Positions 23,917 through 31,689 of a stretch of 41,445 nt of DNA are shown here, piece after piece. Numbering within the stretch: the stretch's first letter is position 1; each line of letters opens with the position of its first letter. Source of the DNA: Streptomyces sp. DvalAA-14 (lineage in GTDB: Bacteria > Actinomycetota > Actinomycetes > Streptomycetales > Streptomycetaceae). A program made the position numbers and the translations under genes. The notes under the pieces are model-generated. The model saw nothing but the letters and a program-made list of their open reading frames with translations. It ran no database searches and was not told where the DNA came from. The stretch covers positions 1 to 41,445 of the forward strand of contig NZ_FMCH01000590.1 in assembly GCF_900091855.1 (NCBI RefSeq), given 5' to 3'.

Positions 23917-24770
23917 TGAACCGCAAGGCCAAAACGCTGCTCGTACTCGCGCTGGTGATTGTGGTCGGTATGGCGTTTCGGGTGTCGTGGAACGCGCTGC
24001 GAGACATCGCCAGCGCGATCGGCGCCGACTCCTCCGCCGCGCTGCTCTACCCGTTCGTGGTCGATGGACTGATGGCGCTGGCGCTGGTGGCCGCGCTCGT
24101 GCTCACCGACGACGATCGCCGTTTCGCGCTGCGCGTGCTCGCCGGGTACACCGCCGCGTCGCTGGTGCTCAACTACGTGCACGGCATGGTGCCCGCACTG
24201 CACACGCACACGGCGGTGCGCATGCATCTGGCCGCGTGGGCGCCCGCCAACTGGGTGCTGGTGCTGCTGGCCACGTCCCTGCCCGTCGGCAGTATCTTCT
24301 TCGGCTCCGATCTGGTGGCCAAGGTGCTGCACCACCGCCCCACACCGGCGTCCGACGCGGCATCCGGCAGCGCCTCGGCGCCCACCGCCGAACGCGGTGA
24401 AGGCGCAGTTCAGCCCGCGTCCGCTCCCGCACCGGATTCCGATCCGGCACCGCTGCCCGGCCCCGCGCCCGCCCGGCCCGCCCGGGTGCGTACGGCGCCG
24501 GGCAAGCCCCGCGCACCGCAGACCCCGGGCACCGGCCGGACCGTGCGTCCGGTGCGCACCGATGCGGAACTGCTGGACGCACTGCGGGACCTGCGCACCG
24601 GCGCGGTCGGGCCGGTCTCGCAGCGCGCCGCGCTGGCCGCGCTCGGCATCGGTGTGCCGCGCCTGCGGGCCCTGCTCGCCGACCACGACCTCACCCTTGA
24701 CCCGATCCCGGCCCCCGCGCCGCTGCACCTGGTCGACACCGACCATGGCGACGGCGCGGCGGCCCTGTGA
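23916..24770 (+). CDS. DUF2637 (SpdB2-like) membrane protein
   Basis: A 284-aa protein from the ATG at 23916, which overlaps the previous stop; an in-frame GTG lies one codon earlier. Four membrane segments occupy the first 130 residues (LLVLALVIVVGMAF, YPFVVDGLMALALVAALVL, LAGYTAASLVLNYVHGMV, WVLVLLATSLPVGSIFF). The motif YPFVVDGLMA is characteristic of DUF2637. A proline/alanine-rich linker leads to a C-terminal helix-turn-helix-like region (SQRAALAALGIGVPRLRALL). Proteins of this type assist intramycelial spread of conjugative elements. Confidence 0.88.
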   Translation: MNRKAKTLLVLALVIVVGMAFRVSWNALRDIASAIGADSSAALLYPFVVDGLMALALVAALVLTDDDRRFALRVLAGYTAASLVLNYVHGMVPALHTHTAVRMHLAAWAPANWVLVLLATSLPVGSIFFGSDLVAKVLHHRPTPASDAASGSASAPTAERGEGAVQPASAPAPDSDPAPLPGPAPARPARVRTAPGKPRAPQTPGTGRTVRPVRTDAELLDALRDLRTGAVGPVSQRAALAALGIGVPRLRALLADHDLTLDPIPAPAPLHLVDTDHGDGAAAL

Positions 24771-24787
24771 GAACGGCAGGCACCCCC

Positions 24788-25105
24788 ATGACCGACCTGT
24801 CCAAAGCATCCGCCGACGCGGTCGAAGCCGCCAGGCAGGGCGAACAGTTCGCCCTCATCCTCGCCGCCGTTCAGGCCGCACAGCTCATACAAGCCCAGCA
24901 GCCCACCCCCGCGCCCCCGCCCGTCGCCGTGCCGCAGCAGTCCAGCGCCGGCGCGGTCGGCAAGTGGCTGGCCATCGGTGCGGGCGCGTCCATGTTCATG
25001 ATCACCGTGGCGTTCGCCGCGGTGGCACTCGCCATCGCGTCCGCGTGCATCGCCCTGGTGGCGCTGGTCGTCTACGGCATCTACCGCGACATCAGGAAGC
25101 GGTGA
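24788..25105 (+). CDS. Small membrane protein of the transfer operon, 105 aa
   Basis: A helical N-terminus (EAARQGEQFALILAAVQAAQ) and a proline-rich linker precede a C-terminal hydrophobic region with two close membrane segments (ASMFMITVAFAAVALAIASA, CIALVALVVYGIY) ending in RDIRKR. The ATG at 24788 is chosen; a GTG at 24767 is in frame. Probably another spread-type protein; no catalytic motif. Confidence 0.7.
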   Translation: MTDLSKASADAVEAARQGEQFALILAAVQAAQLIQAQQPTPAPPPVAVPQQSSAGAVGKWLAIGAGASMFMITVAFAAVALAIASACIALVALVVYGIYRDIRKR

Positions 25106-25157
25106 CCGCCCACCCCCACCCAACGCCCTGACCTTCTGGACCTGGAGGAGGCCCGTC

Positions 25158-25319
25158 CTGTCCACCGCAGCGAACCCGCCCAAGGGCCAGTGCTCCCAGT
25201 GCTGGCAGCACGCCTACACCTCCCGTGAAGCCCACAAGGGACTGGGGCCCCGCGAGGACTGCCCTGCCTGTGTGGACCACATGGTCAAGGGCCACCCTGA
25301 CCACATGATCGTCAAGTGA
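25158..25319 (+). CDS. Zinc-ribbon-like 53-aa protein with apparent CTG start
   Basis: The frame carries two CxxC pairs with following histidines (QCSQCWQHAY and DCPACVDH). This is a likely zinc knuckle. No ATG, GTG or TTG is placed to start it. A strong GGAGGAGG lies 6 bp before CTG 25158, so CTG may be the start, or the genome has a G-to-C change. The stop overlaps a GTG of the next frame. High GC at third positions supports coding. Similar small cysteine-rich proteins accompany transfer genes in streptomycete elements. Confidence 0.55.
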   Translation: MSTAANPPKGQCSQCWQHAYTSREAHKGLGPREDCPACVDHMVKGHPDHMIVK

Positions 25320-25336
25320 CCAACCCCGGAGGCATC

Positions 25337-25522
25337 GTGATCCGCACCCACCCCGACGACCCGCCCCTGACCACCCGCGAGGCCGCCGACATCGCCCGTA
25401 TCACCGCGCTCGCCGCGCTGCGCGGGGGTGTCCTGACCACCCGCCAGGAAAACCGGATCGACCGCATCATCGACGGCGCCCACCAGCGCGCCAACAAGGC
25501 CGCCACCGCGGCCAGCACGTGA
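25337..25522 (+). CDS. Small protein of 61 aa in the transfer operon
   Basis: The start is GTG 25337, with CGGAGG 4 bp upstream; a GTG at 25316 overlaps the previous stop and is an alternative. The protein is helical and charged (LTTREAADIARITALAALRG, RQENRIDRIIDGAHQRANKA), reminiscent of small DNA-associated proteins, but I do not recognise a family. It ends 9 bp before intercistronic hairpin copy 2. Confidence 0.65.
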   Translation: MIRTHPDDPPLTTREAADIARITALAALRGGVLTTRQENRIDRIIDGAHQRANKAATAAST

Positions 25523-25530
25523 CTCCACCC

Positions 25531-25569
25531 CGGGGTGGCCGCACATCCGCCAAGACACCGGCCACCCCG
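25531..25569 (+). promoter_or_regulatory. Intercistronic hairpin, family copy 2
   Basis: CGGGGTGGC (25531-25539) pairs with GCCACCCCG (25561-25569). The 21-nt loop differs from copy 1 at one base only. Relative to copy 1, an A-T pair becomes G-C and a C-G pair becomes T-A, so pairing is kept while sequence changes. It ends 39 nt before the ATG at 25609. Confidence 0.75.
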
Positions 25570-25608
25570 GGCCCCTCACTCCTCATGCAGGAAGAAGGAA
25601 CCACCAGC

Positions 25609-27813
25609 ATGACCGAGATCATCGACCTTAGCGCCCACCGGGCCCGCACCCGCCCGGATGCGCCGATACCCGACTCCGCCCCGGACCTGACCAAGTACGA
25701 TGCGCCGCCCGCACCGCGTGAGGTGCTGGAAGGCGTCGTCATCCCCTCCGGTGTTCCCGCTGGGGGGAAGGCGGCTGCCGGCCGCGCGGCGTTGCGTCGC
25801 AGCGCCCGTGCCGTCGCTGTGACGCGGCACGTCGTGACCCACGACCGCACCAAGAACGGCGCTCGACTGGCCACCCGGCACACCGCCTACGTGGCCGGCG
25901 GCGCCCGCATCCTGGCCAAACGCGCGTGGGACGGCCGGACCACCGCCCGCTACGAACGCATGATGCGATCGGCCGAAGCGGCGGGCCAGCACGAATCCGC
26001 CCTTGAATGGGAGCAGCGCGCGGCGGCGTTCCGTCAGCAGCGTCACCAGCGCCGTATGGACCTGCTGACCGCGCCGCAGCGGCTGGTCAAGGGCGCGGTC
26101 GTGGGCACCGCCGGTACCGCAGGCGGCCTGCTCGGGCTGGGCATCTTGCTGGCGGTTGCCGAGCACAACCCGGACGCGGTGCTGGCGCCGACGATGTTCA
26201 CCATCGACATGATCCGGTGGGCGGTGGTCATCGTGTCGGTGGTGTGGGGCCCGGCGCTGTTCCTGGCCCCGTGGCTGGCGTTCCTCGGGTTGTGGAACAC
26301 CGGACGGCACGGGCAGGCCGCCCCACAGTGGACCCTGCCCGGGGGCGGTCCGGACAAGCGGGACGTGGTGCCGGACGAGGGCGCGATCCTGGACGCGCTG
26401 CGCAACCTGGGCATCCCCGCGCTGAACAAGGCTTTCAAAGACGGGTGGCAGCCCCGCTGGGTCTCGCCGACCGTGCGCCTGGGCAACGGGTACCACACCC
26501 GGTTGCAGCTCCCGATGGGTGTCACGGTGGAGAAGGTCAACGACTGCAAGAAGATCCTCGCCCACAACCTGCTGCGCCTGCCGGTGGAGGTGTGGCCGAC
26601 CGAGCCGCGTGACCAGCCCGGCGTCATCGACTTGTGGGTCGCCGACCAGGGTAGCCTGTCCGGTCCGGTGCCGCCGTGGCCGCTGCTCACCGACGGCACC
26701 GCCGACTACTTCAAGGGCGTGCCCGTCGGGGTTTCGCAGCGCGGGGAGCCGGTGTTCGGCAAGCTCATGGCCGCCAACTACATGATCGGCGGCATCATGG
26801 GCACCGGGAAGTCGTCCCTAACCGTGGGGCTGCTGCTGGGGGCAATGCTCGATCCGCTGGTGGACATCGACGTCTACGTCATGGCCTACAACATCGACTA
26901 CGACCCCATGCGCGAGCGGCTGCGGACCCTGGTCAAGGGCGACGAGGACGAGCAGATCGAAGCCGCCCTCGACGCGCTGCGGGACCTGCGCGACGAGGTC
27001 ACCGAGCGCGGCAAGCTGCTCGCGGAGTTGGGTGGGGACGACCCGAAGCTGACCCGTGAGCTGGCCGAACGCGACCCGCGGATGCGCCCGCGGGTGGTCG
27101 TCTTCGACGAGTGCCACGAGCTGTTCATGCACAAGAAGTACGGCGAGGAAGCCGCTGAACTGGCCATCAAGGTGATGAAGAAGGCCCGCAAGCTGGGCAT
27201 CACCCTGATCTGGGTCACGGTCTCGCCGACCGCGGACAGCATCCCGAAGGACGTCACCCGCAACACCTCCCACCGGGCTGCGTTCGCGGTCGGCGACCAC
27301 GTCGCCAACGACGGACTCTTGGGCACGGGCAAGCACCGCGCGGGCATCACCGCCACCACCCTCAGCCCCGCCGAAGACGTCGGCACGACCCTGACCGTGG
27401 GGTTCACCAAGAACGCGTTCGAGCTTCTGCGCACGTACTACGTGCGCAAGGACGCCAGCACCGACCAGGTCACCCCGGTGGTGGCCAGGGCGCTGGCGCT
27501 GCGCGAAGGGGTCGCACCCTCGGCTCCGGTAGTGCCGACGGGCGCGCCGGTCGATCACCTCGCCGACATCGCAGCCGTGCTCGGGGACCAGGACCTGATG
27601 CGCACGCAGGAGGTGTTGCAGCGCCTCGCCGCGCACAACCTGCGTGAGTACGGCGGCTGGACGTTCACCGAGCTGCGCCGGGTGCTGGACCCGCACGGGG
27701 CGGTCCGCAAGGTCAGCGTCATGGTCGTGGACCGCGCCAAGGTCCGCGAAGCCCTCGCCAACCGGACCACCGACGCGGACGCCACGGACACCGCCGAAGG
27801 TGACTTTGAGTAA
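25609..27813 (+). CDS. traB: TraB/FtsK-SpoIIIE-type DNA translocase
   Basis: A 734-aa membrane-anchored motor. ATG 25609 follows GAAGAAGGA. Two membrane segments lie at about residues 161-188 and 202-230. The FtsK-type ATPase follows, with Walker A GIMGTGKSS near 395-403 and Walker B VVVFDECHEL near 495-505. The C-terminal region (DLMRTQEVLQRL, YGGWTFTELRRVLD, VREAL) looks like the winged-helix DNA-recognition part. Such hexameric pumps move double-stranded DNA between mycelia during streptomycete conjugation without a relaxase. Its recognition repeats (clt) should be nearby; the repeats at 27814-27980 and 31616-31832 are candidates. Confidence 0.93.
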   Translation: MTEIIDLSAHRARTRPDAPIPDSAPDLTKYDAPPAPREVLEGVVIPSGVPAGGKAAAGRAALRRSARAVAVTRHVVTHDRTKNGARLATRHTAYVAGGARILAKRAWDGRTTARYERMMRSAEAAGQHESALEWEQRAAAFRQQRHQRRMDLLTAPQRLVKGAVVGTAGTAGGLLGLGILLAVAEHNPDAVLAPTMFTIDMIRWAVVIVSVVWGPALFLAPWLAFLGLWNTGRHGQAAPQWTLPGGGPDKRDVVPDEGAILDALRNLGIPALNKAFKDGWQPRWVSPTVRLGNGYHTRLQLPMGVTVEKVNDCKKILAHNLLRLPVEVWPTEPRDQPGVIDLWVADQGSLSGPVPPWPLLTDGTADYFKGVPVGVSQRGEPVFGKLMAANYMIGGIMGTGKSSLTVGLLLGAMLDPLVDIDVYVMAYNIDYDPMRERLRTLVKGDEDEQIEAALDALRDLRDEVTERGKLLAELGGDDPKLTRELAERDPRMRPRVVVFDECHELFMHKKYGEEAAELAIKVMKKARKLGITLIWVTVSPTADSIPKDVTRNTSHRAAFAVGDHVANDGLLGTGKHRAGITATTLSPAEDVGTTLTVGFTKNAFELLRTYYVRKDASTDQVTPVVARALALREGVAPSAPVVPTGAPVDHLADIAAVLGDQDLMRTQEVLQRLAAHNLREYGGWTFTELRRVLDPHGAVRKVSVMVVDRAKVREALANRTTDADATDTAEGDFE

Positions 27814-27980
27814 GGGAGGGAGCCAGGGAGGCAGGGAGAACTCCCTGACCCCCTCCCTAACCCCGCCTCCCTGACCTGATCTGCGGCAACACCGCTACAG
27901 GGAGGCAGGGAGGCACATCCTCTGGACCTGCGGAAACCCCGAAAATGGCTACTTCCCGGGGTGAACCCTGCCTCCCTCCC
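27814..27980. repeat. GGGAGG/CCTCCC repeat cluster after traB
   Basis: GGGAGG occurs at 27814, 27826, 27900 and 27908, and CCTCCC at 27852, 27866, 27971 and 27975. The second group forms an 11-bp inverted repeat: GGGAGGCAGGG (27900-27910) with CCCTGCCTCCC (27966-27976). It sits between traB and the cytosine methyltransferase gene. It may be a TraB recognition locus (clt), a replication element or a leader structure. Confidence 0.6.
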
Positions 27981-28021
27981 TGCACTTAGAGTTACCAATG
28001 TTGAGGGGAGAACGCCACCTC

Positions 28022-29167
28022 ATGAATCATCCGGAGACCATCCCGGACGTCCTGCGGCTGGGCTCGCTGTGCACCGGATACGGCGGCCTGGACATGGCCG
28101 TCCAGGCCGTCATCGGCGGGTCGCCGGCGTGGGTCGCCGACAACGACCCCGGCGCCGCCCGCATCCTCGCCCACCACTTCCCGGACGTGCCCAACCTCGG
28201 GGACATCACCGACACCGACTGGACCACTGTTCCGCCCGTGGATGTCGTGCTGGGCGGGTACCCGTGCCAGCCGTTCAGCTCTGCGGGCAAGAGGAAGGGA
28301 ACTGCTGATGCCCGGCATATCTGGCCCCACATCGCCACCGCCCTTCGCGTTCTACGACCCCGTCTCGCGGTCTTTGAGAACGTCGCAGGTCACCTTTCCC
28401 TCGGATTCGACACCGTCCTGTCCGACCTTGCCGCCCTCGGGTTCGATGCGTGCTGGCGCACTCTTCGCGCATCGGATGTCGGCGCCGCCCACCAGCGCAA
28501 CCGCCTGTTCGTCATCGCCTGGCCTGCCGACACCGGCAGCCAGGGACTGGCGCGGCGGCGGCCAGAGGGGGCAACTGCCGACCGCGGTGGGCTCGCTGCT
28601 GCCGACCCCCTCGACGTCGGAGGCGACCGGCGCCGGCCACGCCGCGCAGGGCGGGATGAACCTGCGGCACGTCGTCTCGCTGCTGCCGACCCCGAGAGCG
28701 TCGGAGCGGGAGAACCGGCAGACCAGGCGCACCCCGTCGCAGGAAGCGGGACGGCACGGCCTGTGCCTGGCAGCCGAGGTGTGCGAACTGCTGCCGACCC
28801 CGGTCGTGGGGGACTCCAAGGGAGCCCGGCAGGCGACCGCACCCAACCCGCGCAGCACCTCGCCGACGCTGACCGATCTGACATTCACCGGCCTGGCTGG
28901 GGCCGCTACGCCGCCGCGATCCAGCGGTGGGAAGCGGTCATCGGACGTCCCGCCCCCGGGCCAGTTGACGCTCTGGGACGCCTGAACCCGCCCCTCGTCG
29001 AGTGGCTGATGGGCCTGCCCGAAGGGCACGTCACCGCCGTGCCCGGCCTGTCGCGCACCGCGCAGCTCAAAGCCCTCGGCAACGGCGTCGTCCCCCACCA
29101 GGCCACCGCCGCACTCCGCACCCTGCTCGCCGCAGCACATCCCCACACTGCGGCACACGCCGCCTGA
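28022..29167 (+). CDS. C5-cytosine DNA methyltransferase with frame-discordant centre
   Basis: The protein has 381 aa. An ATG at 27998 is also in frame. Family motifs are clear: LCTGYGGLDMA (SAM binding), PCQPFS with catalytic C82, ENVAGH, HQRNRLFVIA and the final GNGVVPHQA. The middle, about 28520-28895, is the target-recognition part. In the called frame it is an arginine/alanine-rich string with poor third-position GC. The next frame over reads LPTPAARDWRGGG, MNLRHVVSLLPTPRASE and CELLPTPVVGDSKG with high third-position GC, the style I know from this family. Two compensating frameshifts are therefore likely, and target recognition may be altered. No restriction endonuclease lies beside it, so it would serve self-protection or anti-restriction. 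Confidence 0.88.
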   Translation: MNHPETIPDVLRLGSLCTGYGGLDMAVQAVIGGSPAWVADNDPGAARILAHHFPDVPNLGDITDTDWTTVPPVDVVLGGYPCQPFSSAGKRKGTADARHIWPHIATALRVLRPRLAVFENVAGHLSLGFDTVLSDLAALGFDACWRTLRASDVGAAHQRNRLFVIAWPADTGSQGLARRRPEGATADRGGLAAADPLDVGGDRRRPRRAGRDEPAARRLAAADPESVGAGEPADQAHPVAGSGTARPVPGSRGVRTAADPGRGGLQGSPAGDRTQPAQHLADADRSDIHRPGWGRYAAAIQRWEAVIGRPAPGPVDALGRLNPPLVEWLMGLPEGHVTAVPGLSRTAQLKALGNGVVPHQATAALRTLLAAAHPHTAAHAA

Positions 29168-29174
29168 ATCCGCC

Positions 29175-29217
29175 CGGGGCGGCCGCCGCATCTCGCCAAA
29201 GAACCGCGGCCGTCCCG
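29175..29217 (+). promoter_or_regulatory. Intercistronic hairpin, family copy 3
   Basis: CGGGGCGGC (29175-29183) pairs with GCCGTCCCG (29209-29217), with one G-U pair. The 25-nt loop is a lengthened variant sharing GCA, TC, CGCCAA, GA and ACC in the same order as copies 1 and 2. It begins 8 bp after the preceding stop and ends 37 nt before the ATG at 29255. Confidence 0.65.
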
Positions 29218-29254
29218 GTACCAGCACCCATCAAGGAACCGGAGACCACCCAGC

Positions 29255-30160
29255 ATGACCCATCCCACCCCATCCCCGCTGCTGTCCGCAGCACTGGCCG
29301 CAGCCGCCCGCGGCTGGCCCGTCATCCCACTGCACCCCGGCGGGAAGGTCCCCGCGCTGCACGGGGAACGCCGCTGCCCCCGTACCGGCGACTGCGCCGA
29401 CGGACACCGCACGTTCGAGCAGCGCGCCACCACCGACCCCGACCGCATCCAGAGCTGCTGGACCTCGGGCCCGTTCAACGTCGGTATCGCCACCGGCCCC
29501 GCCGGACTGCTGGTGGTCGATCTCGACACGCTCAAGCCGACAGACGAAAAGGGCACGCCTGACGGCGTGGAAACCTTCTCTGCGCTCTGCGAGCGCGCCG
29601 GGAAGCCCGCACCGGTCACCCGCCGCATCCGGACCGCAAGCGGCGGGCAGCACCTGTACTTCAGCGTCCCGCCCGGCATCCGGCTCGGCAACACCGCCGG
29701 AACCGTCGCCCGGAAGGTGGACACCCGCGCATGGGGCGGACAAGTCGTCGCCCCCGGCAGCCGAACCCCTGTGGGCCCGTACACGGTCCTGGACGACTCC
29801 CCCGTTGCAAACCTACCCGAATGGCTCCAAACAGCTCTGACGGCCCCTCAGAAGCCCGTGGCGGCCACCATCCGGCCCGTGGCCACCCGCGACGCCTCCC
29901 GTCTCGCCACGGTGGTCCTCGAACGCGAAACCGCCGCAGTCGCCATGGCCGTTGAGGGCGGGCGCAACGCCGAACTGCTGCGCGCCGTGCGGGCGGTGGG
30001 CCGGTTCGTGGCGTGGGGGGACCTTGACCGCGCCACCGTAGAAGCGGCTTTTCAGGCGGGGGGCGAAACCGCCGGACTGCCAGCGTCCGAGTGCCGCGCC
30101 ACCATCCGCAGCGCCCTGGACTACTCCATCCGCACCGCCCGACCCCGGGAGGCGGCATGA
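29255..30160 (+). CDS. Bifunctional DNA primase/polymerase (Prim-Pol)
   Basis: A 301-aa protein with the archaeo-eukaryotic-primase-like fold of mobile elements: AAARGWPVIPLHPGGKVPAL at the start, an acidic VVDLDTLKPTDEKG motif near residue 90, a histidine motif SGGQHLYFSVP near 130 and a later RAWGGQVVAPGSRTPVG. These are the expected metal- and nucleotide-binding residues. It makes primers or initiates replication of the excised element. It is followed by a DUF3631 ATPase, giving the Prim-Pol type of AICE replication module and not the RepSA type. Confidence 0.9.
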   Translation: MTHPTPSPLLSAALAAAARGWPVIPLHPGGKVPALHGERRCPRTGDCADGHRTFEQRATTDPDRIQSCWTSGPFNVGIATGPAGLLVVDLDTLKPTDEKGTPDGVETFSALCERAGKPAPVTRRIRTASGGQHLYFSVPPGIRLGNTAGTVARKVDTRAWGGQVVAPGSRTPVGPYTVLDDSPVANLPEWLQTALTAPQKPVAATIRPVATRDASRLATVVLERETAAVAMAVEGGRNAELLRAVRAVGRFVAWGDLDRATVEAAFQAGGETAGLPASECRATIRSALDYSIRTARPREAA

Positions 30161-30300
30161 ACCCCGGACCCCGCCCCGCCCTGAAAAGCCTCACCCCCAC
30201 CCCCGACCACCCCCACCCCGCCGGACCTGGCCGCAAGGTCCACCGGCCGTGGTGCGCCGAAGGTCGCCGCCGAAGGCGCCCCTTCTGCCGTTGGTCCTGA
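30157..30300 (+). CDS. Possible small basic protein, 47 aa
   Basis: It starts at an ATGA overlap with the primase stop and has GC-rich third positions. The sequence is proline-rich then arginine-rich (KVHRPWCAEGRRRRRPF). There is no family match. It may be a real coupled gene or chance coding in GC-rich DNA. Confidence 0.35.
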   Translation: MNPGPRPALKSLTPTPDHPHPAGPGRKVHRPWCAEGRRRRRPFCRWS

Positions 30301-30325
30301 CCCCGGCGCCGGCAACGGACCCCAG

Positions 30326-30517
30326 GTGATCGCATGGCTCCACATCGTGGCCCCCTCGGACTGGCGGGCCACCCCCCGGGCCACCTCGCACTGCCTGTGC
30401 GGGCGCCACGTCACCGCCAAGGGACGTGACGTCGTGCTCGCCCTGGTCGCCGACCACGCCGACCACCGCACCCTGTGCACGCTGCACACCGCACCGGAAA
30501 GGAGGCAGGCGGCATGA
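30326..30517 (+). CDS. Small Cys/His-rich protein, 63 aa
   Basis: It begins at GTG 30326 and ends in an ATGA overlap with the DUF3631 gene. The motif CLCGRH, then LVADHADHRTLCTLH, suggests a single zinc site. It has good codon bias and coupling to the next gene. Such small zinc proteins recur in AICE replication modules; the function is unknown. Confidence 0.6.
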   Translation: MIAWLHIVAPSDWRATPRATSHCLCGRHVTAKGRDVVLALVADHADHRTLCTLHTAPERRQAA

Positions 30518-31689
30518 CCACCGAGAACGGCGCCACCCTGCTGGACGAGATCGAGGGCTTTCACCGCCGCTTCAACGCCTTCCCCACCCAAGCCGCCTAC
30601 GTCGCCGTAGTCCTCTGGAACGCCCACTCCCACCTGCTGGACTGCTTCGACTCCACACCCCGCCTCGCCTTCCTCTCACCGGAACCGGGGTCGGGCAAGA
30701 CGCGCGGACTGGAGATCTGCGGAACCCTGGTTCCCAACCCGATGGCAGCGGTCAACGCCTCTCCGGCCGCGCTGTTCCGCGCGGTGTCGATGGAGTCGGG
30801 CCGCCCGACGATCCTGTTTGACGAGATCGACACCGTATTCGGCCCCAAAGCCGGCGACAACGAGGAACTGCGCGGACTGATCAACGCCGGACACCGCCGC
30901 ATCGGGGTGTCCTACCGGTGCGTGAGCGTCGGGGATCAGCAGGTCGTCCAGCCCTTCCCCGTCTACGCCGCGGTAGCCATGGCCGGTCTCGGGTGGCTAC
31001 CCGACACCATCCTTCACCGCTCCGTCGTCATCCGCATGCGGCGCCGGGCACCCAACGAGCACGTGGAAGCCTTCCGGGCCCGCATCCACGAACCGGAAGG
31101 CCACGAACTGCGCGACCGCCTCGCCGCATGGGCCGACGCTGTCCGCGACCGCGTGGCCGGCGCGTTCCCCGCCATGCCCGAAGGCGTCAACGACCGCCCC
31201 GCCGATGTCTGGGAACCCCTGCTCGCCGTCGCCGACGCTGCCGGCGGCACCTGGCCCGATCGGGCCCGCAACGCGTGCGTGGAACTCGTCACCGCCGCCG
31301 CCGAAGGCAGCAAAGCCTCCCTCGGAATCGGCCTGCTGACCGACCTTCGCACCGTGTTCAACGGCGCCGACCGGATGCCCACCGCGCAGATCGTCGCGGC
31401 CCTGACCGACATGGACGAAGCGCCCTGGGCCGACGTGGACGGCAAACCGCTGAACTCCCGGCTGCTGTCTAAGCACCTCGCCGAATACGTCACCGCCGAC
31501 AACCAGCCCATCAAAGCCCGCAACATCCGGCTTGGCGGAGGAGTCGTCAAGGGCTACTACGCCACCGACCTCCGCGACGCATGGGCCCGCTACTGCCCCC
31601 CTCCCCCCGGAAAATCCGCTACATCCGCTACACACCCCGAAAAACTGCCCCTGACCAGCCATGACGCTGTAGCGGACACGACCCGCTGA
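30514..31689 (+). CDS. DUF3631-type P-loop ATPase of the replication module
   Basis: The protein has 391 aa from ATG 30514, with GGAGG about 10 bp upstream; a GTG at 30475 lacks a ribosome site. It carries Walker A EPGSGKTRGLE, Walker B TILFDEIDTVFG and an arginine-rich IRMRRRAPNE downstream, then the DUF3631 C-terminal region (LLTDLRTVFNGADRMPTAQI, LRDAWARYCPP). With the upstream Prim-Pol it probably forms a primase-helicase unit that replicates the excised AICE. Its 3' end already contains three of the CCGCTACA iterons. Confidence 0.85.
   Translation: MTTENGATLLDEIEGFHRRFNAFPTQAAYVAVVLWNAHSHLLDCFDSTPRLAFLSPEPGSGKTRGLEICGTLVPNPMAAVNASPAALFRAVSMESGRPTILFDEIDTVFGPKAGDNEELRGLINAGHRRIGVSYRCVSVGDQQVVQPFPVYAAVAMAGLGWLPDTILHRSVVIRMRRRAPNEHVEAFRARIHEPEGHELRDRLAAWADAVRDRVAGAFPAMPEGVNDRPADVWEPLLAVADAAGGTWPDRARNACVELVTAAAEGSKASLGIGLLTDLRTVFNGADRMPTAQIVAALTDMDEAPWADVDGKPLNSRLLSKHLAEYVTADNQPIKARNIRLGGGVVKGYYATDLRDAWARYCPPPPGKSATSATHPEKLPLTSHDAVADTTR

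Noticed and set aside
27814-27980. CRISPR array as explanation for the repeats after traB
   Set aside because: Repeats are only 6-11 bp, occur in both orientations and have no regular spacers. The same applies to the CCGCTACA cluster. No cas genes are present.
28022-29167. Restriction-modification system
   Set aside because: Only the methyltransferase is seen. Neither neighbour (TraB-type translocase, Prim-Pol) is a nuclease of restriction type.
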